Under the pieces are notes generated by a model that was not told the DNA's origin, did not search any database, and saw only the letters and a program-made list of their open reading frames with translations. From Alphaproteobacteria bacterium (GTDB lineage Bacteria > Myxococcota_A > UBA796 > GCA-2862545): a stretch of 64,000 nt of DNA. Position numbers and translations under genes: made by a program. This document shows positions 1 to 8,334 of the stretch, one piece after another. The DNA lies in contig JACKET010000001.1 in NCBI GenBank assembly GCA_020632875.1, positions 620,001-684,000 of the forward strand. Reading direction: 5' to 3'. Position 1 is the stretch's first letter; the number at the start of each line of letters is the position of its first letter.

Positions 1-2
1 AC

Positions 3-629
3 ATCGGCGATTTCGAGTATCCCGACGAGACCGAGATCTCGTGGACCGAGGTGGGCAGCTTCTCGAAGTGCTGGACCATCCTGCCCGACCTCGAAGACCT
101 CACGATCACGGGCGGATCCATCGAGATCGGCGTGCCCACCGCGCCGAAGCTCAAGTCGCTGAAGCTCGAGACCGGCGGCCTGCCGCAGGAGCCCGCGCAG
201 CAGCTCGCGAAGGCGAGCCTCCCCGCGCTCGAGCGGCTCGAGATCTGGTTCGGGACGGAGGACTACGGCGGCAGCTGCACGGCGGCCGACGCCGCGGCCA
301 TCGCGAGCAACGCGAAGGGCCTCCCGAAGGTGAAGTGGCTCGGCTTCATGAACGCCGACTTCGCGAACGAGATCCCCGCGGCCATCGCGCAGACGCCGCT
401 GCTGAAGCAGGTCGACGATCTCGATCTGTCGATGGGCACCATGACCGACGAGGGCGCCCAGGCGCTCCTCGACCTCGCCCCGCGCTTCGCCCACCTGAAG
501 TCCCTCAACCTCGACGAGAACTTCATCACCGACGCGATGGCCGAGAAGCTGAAGGCCGCGCTGCCGATGGTCGAGATCGGCAGCCAGGAGGATCCCGGGG
601 ACTGGGTGTTCGTGTCGGTCGGGGAGTAG
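3..629 (+). CDS. Leucine-rich-repeat protein, STM4015-like (5' end outside window)
   Basis: The open frame runs in from the left edge, so the N-terminus is missing; about 208 residues are visible. It shows LRR-like strands (LEDLTITGG, LKSLKLETGG, LERLEIWFGT, VDDLDLSMGT, LKSLNLDENF) spaced as in ribonuclease-inhibitor-type repeats, ending at VEIGSQEDPG before the stop. The repeats and the EIWFGTEDYGG segment match my memory of the STM4015 family. The genes that follow (hydrolase and two radical SAM enzymes) are the usual companions of that family. The role is unknown; LRR proteins usually provide a protein-binding surface. The family call is inference from sequence memory plus context. Confidence 0.75.
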   Translation: MGDFEYPDETEISWTEVGSFSKCWTILPDLEDLTITGGSIEIGVPTAPKLKSLKLETGGLPQEPAQQLAKASLPALERLEIWFGTEDYGGSCTAADAAAIASNAKGLPKVKWLGFMNADFANEIPAAIAQTPLLKQVDDLDLSMGTMTDEGAQALLDLAPRFAHLKSLNLDENFITDAMAEKLKAALPMVEIGSQEDPGDWVFVSVGE

Positions 630-684
630 CGGGGTTGGCGAGCGGCGAGGGGTGGACCACGGACCACGTGCCTACGGAGCCCCC

Positions 685-1479
685 GTGGCTGATCCACTCG
701 TAGGCGACGTGCTGTTCGTCACGCTCGACACCCTGCGGTTCGACGTGGCCCAGCAGGCGTTCGAGGCCGGCGAGCTGCCGGTGCTCGGCCCGCACCTCGG
801 CGCGACGGGGTGGGAGGAGCGCCACACCCCCGGCTCGTTCACCTACGCCGCGCACACCGCGTTCTTCGCGGGCTTCCTGCCTACGCCCGCGCGTCCGGGC
901 CCGCATCCGCGGCTGTTCGCGCTCGCGTTCCCGGGCAGCGAGACCATCGGCGAGCAGACCGTGGTCCTCGAGGGGCCCGACATCGTGCGGGGCCTGTCCG
1001 CCCGGGGGTTCCGCACGATCTGCATCGGCGGCACGGGCTTCTTCAACCAGCGCACGCCGCTCGGCTGCGACCTGCCCGGGCGGTTCGACGAGGCGCACTG
1101 GAGCCCCGCGCTCGGCGTCACCGATCCCGCGAGCACCGAGCACCAGGTCGCCCTGGCCCTCGAACGGCTGGCTGCATTCCCCGACCGGCGCGTGTTCCTG
1201 TTCGTGAACGTCAGCGCGCTGCACCAGCCGAACTGCACGTACGTGCCCGGGCAGACCGTCGACGACGCCGGGTCCCAGCGCGCGGCGCTCCGGTACGTCG
1301 ACCGCGCGCTCGGCCCGCTGCTCGCGGCTTTCGAGCGGCGCGGGCCCACGCTCGTCCTCGTGATGTCCGACCACGGCACCCTGTACGGCGAAGACGGGTA
1401 CACCGGGCACCGCGTGGGCCACCCGCTCGTCTACACCGTGCCGTACGCGCAGTTCCGGCTCGGTGATACAGCTCGCTGA
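685..1479 (+). CDS. STM4013/SEN3800-like hydrolase of the alkaline phosphatase superfamily
   Basis: About 264 residues. It starts DILFV-like (GDVLFVTLDTLRFDVAQ), the first metal-binding motif of the sulfatase/phosphodiesterase fold. TYAAHTAFFAG is at the expected nucleophile region and VLVMSDHGTLYGEDGYTGH at the second metal site. No formylglycine motif (CxPxR) is present, so it is more likely a phosphodiesterase or phosphohydrolase than a true sulfatase. The substrate is unknown. The chosen start is GTG 685, with GGAG six bases upstream, giving a conserved-looking N-terminus; GTG 652 in the same frame would add 11 unconvincing residues. The stop overlaps the next ATG by one base (TGATG), so the genes are probably translationally coupled. 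Confidence 0.78.
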   Translation: MADPLVGDVLFVTLDTLRFDVAQQAFEAGELPVLGPHLGATGWEERHTPGSFTYAAHTAFFAGFLPTPARPGPHPRLFALAFPGSETIGEQTVVLEGPDIVRGLSARGFRTICIGGTGFFNQRTPLGCDLPGRFDEAHWSPALGVTDPASTEHQVALALERLAAFPDRRVFLFVNVSALHQPNCTYVPGQTVDDAGSQRAALRYVDRALGPLLAAFERRGPTLVLVMSDHGTLYGEDGYTGHRVGHPLVYTVPYAQFRLGDTAR

Positions 1480-2345
1480 TGGACGCGACCTCCCTGTTCG
1501 CCGAGCTCACCCGCGACTTCTGCAGCATCGTCCTGCAGGGCGCCGCCATGTCGCTCGAAGACCGCGCCGTGTCGGTCGACCAGGGGCTCGCGCAGCTCCT
1601 GGCCGCGGGGCTCGCCCTGCCCATCGTGCCCGGCGAGGTACGCCCGGATCCCGCGTCACCCTGGGACGAGGCTGCCTGGCCCGGCTTCGGGTCGTTCGAG
1701 CGGTACTGGACGGTCGGCGCGCTGGCCGAGCCCAGCGAGCCGCTCCCGTGCCTGCTGTCGCAGACCCTGCAGTTCGTGTTCGCCCAGCTGTGGGTGGGTC
1801 TCGAGGCCTTCGAGGCCGGCGAGCCCGAGCGCGCCGCGGGGATCTGGGGGCGGGGCTACGAAGACACGTGGGGGCCGGCGTCGACCGAGATGCTCCACGC
1901 GCTGCACCCGGTCGTGCGGGGCTACCGCGAGGATGCGCGGCGCCGGGTCCAGAAGCGGCGGAAGGGTGCGCCGGGTCTGGATCTCGTCACTCCGGCATCC
2001 GAGCCTGCGCCGGTGCTCGCCGAGCCCGCGATGCCGGCGCTTCCCGAGGGGGAGCCCGATCGGCCCCTGCTGGGCGTGCGTTTCGAGCCGTGTCCGGGCG
2101 GCGTGGCCGTGCTGGCCGTGCACCCGCAGGGGCCGGCCGCGGGGCGGCTCGACGCCGGCGACGTGGTGCTCGCCGTCGACGGCACGTCGCTCGCCGACCT
2201 CCCCCCCGACGAAGCGGGCGCGATGCTCGTCGGTGCCGTGGGCGAGGTGCGGCGCTACGAGGTGTTCCGGCGCGACGGCGACACGGCGATGGTCGAGCTC
2301 GCGGCGATCTCGATGGCCGCCTTCGCGGCCGTGGAGGGCGGATGA
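1479..2345 (+). CDS. PDZ-domain protein inside the STM4011-type cluster
   Basis: 288 residues. The first 170 are mainly helical and not recognised. A Pro/Ala-rich linker follows at about 165-190, and then a PDZ domain at about 195-285 (LLGVRFE, VAVLAVHPQGPAAG, LDAGDVVLAVDGTSLADL). PDZ domains normally bind C-terminal peptides or align substrates. The gene overlaps the hydrolase by one base and the radical SAM gene by four bases (ATGA), so it belongs to the same transcript. As far as I recall it is not a standard member of the STM4011-4015 set, so it may be a lineage-specific partner. There is no signal peptide, so it is predicted cytoplasmic. Confidence 0.7.
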   Translation: MDATSLFAELTRDFCSIVLQGAAMSLEDRAVSVDQGLAQLLAAGLALPIVPGEVRPDPASPWDEAAWPGFGSFERYWTVGALAEPSEPLPCLLSQTLQFVFAQLWVGLEAFEAGEPERAAGIWGRGYEDTWGPASTEMLHALHPVVRGYREDARRRVQKRRKGAPGLDLVTPASEPAPVLAEPAMPALPEGEPDRPLLGVRFEPCPGGVAVLAVHPQGPAAGRLDAGDVVLAVDGTSLADLPPDEAGAMLVGAVGEVRRYEVFRRDGDTAMVELAAISMAAFAAVEGG

Positions 2346-3649
2346 GCACGGCCGACGCGCTCTTCGGCGGTCAGCCCTACCAGGGCTACGCCTACAGCTA
2401 CCCCCACAAGACCGCCTACCGCGCGTTCGAGCCCGACCTCGACCTGCGCGAGGTGTGGGCGGGCGAAGACCGCAGCGCCCTGTTCCTCTACGCGCACGTG
2501 CCGTTCTGTGTGCAGCGGTGCGCGTTCTGCAACCTGTTCACCACGGCGCAGGGCGGGCGCGAGCGCGAAGAGGCGTACCTCCAGGGGCTCGTGCGCCAGG
2601 CCGAGGTCGTCCGCGAGGCCCTGCCCGACGCGCGTTTCGCGGTGGGGGCGGTCGGCGGCGGCACGCCGACCTGGCTCGAGGCGCCGGGCCTCGACCGGCT
2701 GTTCGACGTCCTCGAGCACACGATGGGCGCGCCGCTCGCCGACCTCCCGCTGTCGGTCGAGTGCTCGCCCGAGACCGTGACCCCCGAGAAGGCCGACCTG
2801 CTCGCGCGCCGCGGCACCACGCGCGCCAGCATCGGCATCCAGAGCTTCGTCGAGCAGGAGGCGCGCGGCGTCGGGCGCACCCAGCGCGACATGACCGTGC
2901 AGACGGCCCTCCAGGCGCTGCGCGACGCAGGCATCCCCACGCTCAACATCGACCTGATCTACGGCCTGCGCCACCAGACCCCCGCGAGCTGGCAGCACAG
3001 CCTCGAGTGCACGCTCGAGTGGCGCCCGGAGGAGATCTACCTCTACCCGCTGTACGTGCGGCCGCTCACGGGCCTCGGGCGGCGCGACCGCACGTGGGAC
3101 GACCAGCGGCTCGCGCTGTACCGCCAGGGCCGCGATCTGCTCCGGTCGGTCGGGTACGAGCAGGTGTCGATGCGCATGTTCCGCGCGCCGTGGGCGCCGG
3201 TCGCGCCCACCGACTACCGCTGCCAGGCCGACGGGATGGTCGGGCTCGGGCCGGGTGCCCGCAGCTACACGCGCGACGTGCACTACTCCACCCGGTTCGC
3301 CGTGGGGCCCTCCGCCGTGCTCGACGAGCTCGACGGGTGGCTCGACCGGTCCGACGCCGACCACCTCCGCATTCGCTGGGGAACGCGCATCGACGCGGAC
3401 GAGGCGCGCCGTCGGCACGTCCTGCAGGGCCTCCTCCAGATCGACGGGCTCGATCGGGCCTGGTATCGCGAGCTCTTCGGGGCCGACGTGCTCGATCACC
3501 TCCCCGAGCTCGAGCGGCTCGGCGATCTCGCGACCTTCGGCGACCGCCTGACGCTCACCGACGAGGGGCTCGCGTGGTCCGACGCGATCGGGCCCTGGCT
3601 CTACTCCGACGCCGTCACCGCGCGGATGGCGGAGTGGGAGCAGCGCTGA
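2342..3649 (+). CDS. Radical SAM protein, STM4012-like (HemN/HemW-related)
   Basis: 435 residues. The radical SAM cluster motif is C56-x3-C60-x2-C63 within VPFCVQRCAFCNL. It is followed by the glycine-rich GGGTPTWLE segment, the ECSPETVTPEK strand, and SIGIQSF, all typical of the coproporphyrinogen dehydrogenase-like (HemN/HemW) branch. The C-terminus has the HemN-type winged region. The gene starts at ATG 2342, four bases inside the PDZ gene, and its stop shares one base with the next ATG. In this cluster type it accompanies a second radical SAM protein (STM4011-like), an LRR protein and a hydrolase. The reaction is not known, so haem synthesis should not be assumed. Confidence 0.85.
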   Translation: MSTADALFGGQPYQGYAYSYPHKTAYRAFEPDLDLREVWAGEDRSALFLYAHVPFCVQRCAFCNLFTTAQGGREREEAYLQGLVRQAEVVREALPDARFAVGAVGGGTPTWLEAPGLDRLFDVLEHTMGAPLADLPLSVECSPETVTPEKADLLARRGTTRASIGIQSFVEQEARGVGRTQRDMTVQTALQALRDAGIPTLNIDLIYGLRHQTPASWQHSLECTLEWRPEEIYLYPLYVRPLTGLGRRDRTWDDQRLALYRQGRDLLRSVGYEQVSMRMFRAPWAPVAPTDYRCQADGMVGLGPGARSYTRDVHYSTRFAVGPSAVLDELDGWLDRSDADHLRIRWGTRIDADEARRRHVLQGLLQIDGLDRAWYRELFGADVLDHLPELERLGDLATFGDRLTLTDEGLAWSDAIGPWLYSDAVTARMAEWEQR

Positions 3650-4500
3650 TGGCCGGGTTGACCCTCTACTACCGGGGGCCGCTCTCGAGCTGCAACTACA
3701 CCTGCGACTACTGCCCGTTCGCGAAGGAGTGGGAGGAGCCCGAGGTCCTGGCGGCCGATCGCGCCGGGCTCGAGCGGTTCGTGGCGTGGGCATCGGCCTG
3801 GGACGGGCCCGAGCTGTCGATCCTGTTCACGCCCTGGGGCGAGGCGCTCGTGCGGTCGTGGTACCGCGAGGCGCTCGTCGCCCTGTCGCACCTGCCGCGC
3901 GTGAAGCGCGTCGCCGCACAGACGAACCTCTCGTACGCCCTCGACTGGCTCGGGTCGGCCGACCTCGCCACCCTCGCGCTGTGGACCACCTGGCATCCCT
4001 CGCAGTGCCCGCGCGACCGGTTCGTGCGGCAGTGCGCCCGGCTCGACGCGATGGGGGTGCGCTATTCCGTCGGTGTGGTCGGGCTGCGCGAGCACCTCCC
4101 TGCCATCGAGGCCCTGCGCGCCGAGCTCGATCCGGGCGTGCAGGTCTGGGTGAACGCCTACAAGCGGGTCGAGGGCTACTACGCAGCGGGCGAGGTGGAG
4201 CGGATCACCGCCGTCGATCCGCGGTTCCCCGACAACCGGGTGTACCCGTCCCTCGGGCGGGCGTGTCTCGCCGGCGAGACGCACTTCACCGTCGACGGCG
4301 ACGGCACCGTGCGCCGCTGCCACTTCATCGATGCGCCGCTCGGCAACCTGTACGAGGGCGCGCTCGACGCGATGCTCGCGCGGCGGCCGTGCACGAACGC
4401 CGTGTGCCGGTGCCACATCGGGTACGTCCACATGCCCGAGCTCGGGCTGTACGACGTGTACGGCGCGGGCCTGATGGAACGCATCGTGGAGGGGCCCTGA
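3649..4500 (+). CDS. Radical SAM protein, STM4011-like
   Basis: 283 residues. C15-x3-C19-x2-C22 (SSCNYTCDYCPFAK) is the SAM/4Fe-4S motif. The C-terminal part carries further cysteines (GRACLAGETHF, VRRCHFID, CTNAVCRCHIGY) that look like a SPASM-type auxiliary cluster region, as used by peptide- or protein-modifying radical SAM enzymes. The start overlaps the stop of the preceding radical SAM gene by one base. The pair of radical SAM genes with an LRR protein and a phosphatase-fold hydrolase defines the STM4011-4015-type cluster. The substrate is unknown; modification of a protein or peptide is plausible from the auxiliary cysteines but unproven. Confidence 0.85.
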   Translation: MAGLTLYYRGPLSSCNYTCDYCPFAKEWEEPEVLAADRAGLERFVAWASAWDGPELSILFTPWGEALVRSWYREALVALSHLPRVKRVAAQTNLSYALDWLGSADLATLALWTTWHPSQCPRDRFVRQCARLDAMGVRYSVGVVGLREHLPAIEALRAELDPGVQVWVNAYKRVEGYYAAGEVERITAVDPRFPDNRVYPSLGRACLAGETHFTVDGDGTVRRCHFIDAPLGNLYEGALDAMLARRPCTNAVCRCHIGYVHMPELGLYDVYGAGLMERIVEGP

Positions 4501-4913
4501 TGGCGCGGGTCGTCGGGGCGCTCTGTTGGGTGCCGTTCTTCTCGGTGGGGCTCGTCGTCTCCATGGGCGTGCTGGTCGTGTCCTCCGACCGGAGCCTGCG
4601 CGTCCAGGCCGTCCAGTCGCTGCTGTTGAGCGCCCTGGCGCTCGCCGCGCTCGTGGTGGCGGGCGTGGTGGGCGGTGGCCTGTGGATCGTGGCCTTCGTG
4701 GGGGCTGGCGTGGCGAGCGAGGTCTCGCACAACGCGTCGAAGGTCCTGGAGCTCGTGTCGCTCGCGAGCCCGGTGCTCGCGGGGGGCGCGTTCAGCCTGT
4801 TCTTCCTCGCGATCCTGCTCGGTCGCGCCTACGCCGTGCTCGCTGCGCTGGCGGGCGGCGACCCGCGGCTGCCCTGGGTGGGCGCGCGGGCCGACCGGTG
4901 GGTCGCGCGATGA
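4500..4913 (+). CDS. Small polytopic membrane protein
   Basis: 137 residues with about four hydrophobic segments (residues 5-27, 38-62, 64-78, 90-115) and a polar C-terminus ending ARADRWVAR. The segment RSLRVQAVQSLLL between the first two helices resembles the FHA-QALL motif of small DUF4870-type membrane proteins, but similarity is weak. The ATG overlaps the stop of the radical SAM gene by one base and the TGA overlaps the next ATG by four, so it is cotranscribed with the cluster. Function is unknown. Confidence 0.65.
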   Translation: MARVVGALCWVPFFSVGLVVSMGVLVVSSDRSLRVQAVQSLLLSALALAALVVAGVVGGGLWIVAFVGAGVASEVSHNASKVLELVSLASPVLAGGAFSLFFLAILLGRAYAVLAALAGGDPRLPWVGARADRWVAR

Positions 4914-6118
4914 GGTCGCGCCTCGCCGGCGCCGCGCTCGTCGTGCTGCTGCTGGTGGCGGCGCTGTTCTGGGTCCTGGCGGGCGGCAGCGGGGGAGTGG
5001 CCGTGGAGCGCGCGCCCGTCCCCAACCCTCCGCACGCGCCGGAAGCGCCCGATGCGCCGGAGGACCTGTGCGCCACCCGCCTCGAGCGGATGCGCGAGCG
5101 GCTCGGAGAGCGGGCAGAGGTCCGTCTCGAGCCGCTGATCCAGGAGCTGGAGCTCGCGTCGGGGCAGTCGCGCCGCGCGGCCGGGCTCCCGCTCGGCCCG
5201 GTGGAGGAGGGGCCGTTCGACGCACCCTCAGTCGAAGCACGCGCCGCGGAAGCCGCGTCGGCGAACGGATTCGAGCTCGTGGGCGTGGACTGCGAGGAGT
5301 ACCCCTGCATCGCGCGGTTCGCCGGTCCCCCGCCCGACGCCCGCCCTCCGGCACACGTGTTCTCGGGGGTGTTCCACGCCGCCGCCCCCTCCGGGGGCCG
5401 CACGGTGTTCACGCGCACCCTGGTCCGCGATGGCCGTCTTCACGGGCTGGTGGCGTGGTCCGACGCCGCTCGACCCGAGCCCGTCGACGAGGTGGGCGCG
5501 CGGGCACGCTTCCGCGCCGCGCGGGCCGTCGCTCTCGAGGAGGGGGCCGACGTCCCCGCCATGGTGCAGCCCCGCGTGTCGCTGGCGCCCGTCAGCCCCG
5601 ACCCGTGTGGCCCCGAGCACGAGCGGCTCCGCGCGCTCCTCGAGGGGCGGGACGCGGCGCTCCGCGAGGCCATCGACTGGCACTGGGCGGTGGTCCAGCT
5701 CACGGAGCCACCGCTGCCGTTCCCCGACGATCTCCCCGACCGGTTCCGGGAGCCGGCCGCCTGGGCCGTCGGTCGCGCCCTCTCCGACCTCCTCGATGTG
5801 GGCCTGGTGGAGGTGGACTGCTCCGAGCCGCCGTGCATCGCGCTCCTCTCGGCGAAGCTCCCGCCGCTCCCCGACTCCGTGGACGTCGACCGGCGCATCC
5901 TCGAGGCGGTGGGGCGGCTCGAAGGGTACGGCCCGGACGAGGTGACGTTCGACTACACGCTCGTCCACCAGGCGCCCGAGCCCGACCTGTTCGTTCGGGT
6001 CTACCTGTATGCCCCGAACGCGGGGGTCGACGTGGATCGCCTGCAGCGCCGGACGAATCTGGACGTGGAGGTTCCTCCCGAGCCGAGCGCGCTGGACTGG
6101 TCGCAGCCACTTCCGTGA
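4910..6118 (+). CDS. Membrane-anchored protein with two tandem DC-x-E-x-PC domains
   Basis: 402 residues: a hydrophobic anchor at 5-26, a Pro/Ala-rich linker to about 52, then two homologous halves (about 53-200 and 231-390). Each half has a helical lead-in with a cysteine (DLCATRLERM, DPCGPEHERL) and then a strand motif, VDCEEYPCIARF (C128, C133) or VDCSEPPCIALL (C304, C309). The paired cysteines five residues apart probably form a disulphide outside the cytoplasm. The same motif occurs in the C-terminus of the anti-sigma-like protein at 26732-27907 (LDCGEFPCVAVL), so it is a mobile domain. I do not recognise a named family. It is the last gene of the left-hand operon. Confidence 0.65.
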   Translation: MRSRLAGAALVVLLLVAALFWVLAGGSGGVAVERAPVPNPPHAPEAPDAPEDLCATRLERMRERLGERAEVRLEPLIQELELASGQSRRAAGLPLGPVEEGPFDAPSVEARAAEAASANGFELVGVDCEEYPCIARFAGPPPDARPPAHVFSGVFHAAAPSGGRTVFTRTLVRDGRLHGLVAWSDAARPEPVDEVGARARFRAARAVALEEGADVPAMVQPRVSLAPVSPDPCGPEHERLRALLEGRDAALREAIDWHWAVVQLTEPPLPFPDDLPDRFREPAAWAVGRALSDLLDVGLVEVDCSEPPCIALLSAKLPPLPDSVDVDRRILEAVGRLEGYGPDEVTFDYTLVHQAPEPDLFVRVYLYAPNAGVDVDRLQRRTNLDVEVPPEPSALDWSQPLP

Positions 6119-6231
6119 CGCCCCGGACAGGGGCTGGCCGTTCTCCGTCATCCACGGCGTAGGAAGCCCAGGGTCCACGAGGACAGGATCTGGCGCCGCG
6201 TGAACGTATGTTCAGTGTCGGGAGGTGTCCG

Positions 6232-6537
6232 ATGCGGGACTACCAGCTCACGGTGGAGGAGCCGACGATGGACGGTGCGGGGTGGTGGTTCGCGGTGACC
6301 GGGCTCACGGCCCGCCGCCACGGGCCCTTCGCGACGGAGGACGACGCGCGCGCCGCCCGCCATCGCCTGTTCGTCCGGCTCGACACGCGGGCGCGCGAGC
6401 GGGGTGGATGGGCGTGGAAGTCGACGCACGACCGGTGGCGCATCACGGTGCCGAACGACGTGGTGGTGCGGGCCGAGCCCCTGGCCAGCGCGCCGTGTGC
6501 GGTGCATGCGCCCCTGCCCGACACCAAGGCGGGTTGA
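6232..6537 (+). CDS. Small hypothetical protein
   Basis: 101 residues, soluble, no recognised domain. WWFAVTGLTARRHGPFATEDDARAARHRLF looks like a short sheet-and-helix fold, with HDRWRITVPNDVVV near the end. The start chosen is ATG 6232 because GGAGGT lies at 6221-6226 with ideal spacing; an in-frame ATG at 6208 lacks such a site. It stands alone between two genes of the same strand, 113 bases after the previous stop and 41 bases before the next start. Confidence 0.55.
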   Translation: MRDYQLTVEEPTMDGAGWWFAVTGLTARRHGPFATEDDARAARHRLFVRLDTRARERGGWAWKSTHDRWRITVPNDVVVRAEPLASAPCAVHAPLPDTKAG

Positions 6538-6578
6538 ACGACGCGGATCCCTGGTAGTGTCGCCCCGATGGAGGTCGG

Positions 6579-7859
6579 ATGCTGGGGCTGTGGCTGACGC
6601 TCGTGGGAGCCGTGCTCGCGGACGAGCCGGACGTGCCGGGCGATCCGGTGCCGGCGGAAGCCGCGCCCGCCGAGAAGGAGCCCTCGTGGAAGCGCAAGGG
6701 CTTCGGGTTCGGCGGCATCCCCGCGGTGAACTACAACACCGACGAGGGGCTCGGGCTCGGCGCCGTCGCGTCGGTCTACCGGTACGACGGCAAGACCTCG
6801 CCGTACAAGGTGGGCGTCACGCTCATCATCTTCGCCACGACGAAGGGCATCCAGGGCCACCGGCTCGACGTCGACGCGCTGAAGCTGCTGAACGGCCGGC
6901 TGCGCTTCACCGGCCGCGCGAACCTCGACGTCACCCGCACCAACAACTTCTGCGGCTTCGGTCCCGACGTCACCTGCGACCCCGCCGTGGCCGAGCAGGC
7001 CGCCGACGATGCGGGCCTCGTGGGCGAAGAGCGCGAGACCTTCGTCCGCCGCTACTACCTGTCGTCCTACATCCGTCCGAACCTGTTCCTCAATGGCCGG
7101 TGGAAGCTCAACAGCCCCGACAGCACGGGCCGCTTGAAGACCGAGCTCATGACGACGGTGCGCGCGATCTACCACAAGCCCGGCGACTTCAAGGCCGTCG
7201 ACTCCGATCCCGGCAACCTGATCAGCACCCGCCTCGACCTCGAGCAGGGGTTCCTCCCGGTGCTCCAGGTCGGGCTCATGGCCGACACGCGCGACTTCGA
7301 GTCGGCGCCCTCTTCCGGGTACTGGGTCGAAGGCAGCGTGCGCGGCAGCACGCGCTACATCGGCAGCGACTTCGACTACTTCGGGTTCAACACGACCGCG
7401 CGCGGCTACGTCCCCATCGTGTCCGAAGGCCGGCTCGTGTCCGCCACGCGGCTCGCGATCGACGGCATCGTCGGCGACGTCCCCATCCGCGAGATGGCCC
7501 AGATGGGCGGCAGCCAGCTGTACAACGTCGGCGGCGGGCTCAACTCCAGCCGCGGCGTCCGCCAGCGCCGCTTCCTGGGCAACGTGAAGACGCTCCTCCA
7601 GGAGGAGATCCGCTGGCGCTTCGTGCACTTCGAGCCGTTCCACGTGCCGGTCGACCTGACGTGGCTCGCGTTCGGCGACCTGATGCTCGTCGCCGAGGAC
7701 TGGAGCACGCTCGACGACCTGAGCAAGCCCATCCCGTCGTTCGGCACGGGCCTGCGCCTCGCGTTCGACGACAACTTCATCATCCGCGTCGATGCGGGCT
7801 TCTCGCCGGTCGAAGACTACAGCCCGGGCATCTACATCGACCTCGGCAACCTGTTCTGA
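6579..7859 (+). CDS. Omp85/BamA-like outer-membrane beta-barrel protein
   Basis: 426 residues with a short signal peptide (MLGLWLTLVGAVLA). There are no POTRA repeats: the mature protein goes almost straight into a barrel of alternating amphipathic strands, such as GFGFGGIPAVNYNTDEGLGLG, a common opening of BamA/TamA-type surface-antigen domains. It ends with a typical outer-membrane C-terminal strand, GIYIDLGNLF, with terminal Phe. The length fits a 16-strand barrel alone. It probably acts as an outer-membrane channel or insertion factor of the wider Omp85 superfamily; substrate unknown. It meets the convergent thioredoxin gene after only three bases. Confidence 0.8.
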   Translation: MLGLWLTLVGAVLADEPDVPGDPVPAEAAPAEKEPSWKRKGFGFGGIPAVNYNTDEGLGLGAVASVYRYDGKTSPYKVGVTLIIFATTKGIQGHRLDVDALKLLNGRLRFTGRANLDVTRTNNFCGFGPDVTCDPAVAEQAADDAGLVGEERETFVRRYYLSSYIRPNLFLNGRWKLNSPDSTGRLKTELMTTVRAIYHKPGDFKAVDSDPGNLISTRLDLEQGFLPVLQVGLMADTRDFESAPSSGYWVEGSVRGSTRYIGSDFDYFGFNTTARGYVPIVSEGRLVSATRLAIDGIVGDVPIREMAQMGGSQLYNVGGGLNSSRGVRQRRFLGNVKTLLQEEIRWRFVHFEPFHVPVDLTWLAFGDLMLVAEDWSTLDDLSKPIPSFGTGLRLAFDDNFIIRVDAGFSPVEDYSPGIYIDLGNLF

Positions 7860-7862
7860 GGG

Positions 7863-8279
7863 TCAGCCGACCAGCGCGACCAGGCGGTTCGAATCCACCA
7901 GGCCCGTCTGGTCGTTCACGCGCCGGCCGCCCCTGAACACCGCGAAGTACGGGATGCCCTGGATGCCCATGCGCTGAGCGACCTCGGGGTGGGCCTGGGT
8001 GTCGACCTTCAGCACGATGGCGCGCCCCTTCAGGCGCTCCGCGGCGGCCTTCACCTCGGGCGCGGCGCGCAGGCAGGGCCCGCACCACGGGGCCCAGAAG
8101 TCGACGAGCACGGGCAGCGCGCTGCTCGCGACGACCGCGTCGAAGGTCCGGGTGTCCACGTCGAGCGGCTGGCTCACCGCTCCCATGGGCTGGTGGCACT
8201 TCCCGCACTTCCCCGTGTCGGGGAGGCGGTCGGGGCTGACGCGGTTCCGCTGGCCGCAGTGGTTGCACGCGACGATCAT
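7863..8279 (-). CDS. Thioredoxin 2-like protein with N-terminal zinc ribbon
   Basis: 138 residues. The N-terminus has two CxxC pairs (C5/C8 and C25/C28: CNHCGQ and CGKCHQ), as in the zinc-binding head of thioredoxin 2 (TrxC). The thioredoxin domain follows, with FWAPWCGPC (C66, C69), the conserved cis-Pro loop QGIPYFAVF, and the usual C-terminal strand and helix. There is no signal peptide, so it is cytoplasmic: a general protein disulphide reductase, probably protective under oxidative stress. The gene is monocistronic by position and converges with the Omp85 gene at a three-base interval. Confidence 0.88.
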   Translation of the reverse strand: MIVACNHCGQRNRVSPDRLPDTGKCGKCHQPMGAVSQPLDVDTRTFDAVVASSALPVLVDFWAPWCGPCLRAAPEVKAAAERLKGRAIVLKVDTQAHPEVAQRMGIQGIPYFAVFRGGRRVNDQTGLVDSNRLVALVG

Positions 8280-8334
8280 CGAGCACCTCTCACGGGGAGG
8301 ATGCGCACCGATGGCGCCGCGTGAAGCCGTGCGG

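Noticed and set aside
652..684. Upstream GTG as the start of the STM4013-like hydrolase
   Set aside because: GTG 685 has a better-placed GGAG and gives the N-terminus expected for the family; the extra 11 residues look non-coding.
2342..3649. Calling the first radical SAM enzyme a haem-biosynthesis HemN or HemW
   Set aside because: Sequence is HemN/HemW-like, but cluster context matches STM4012, whose function is not haem synthesis as far as I know.
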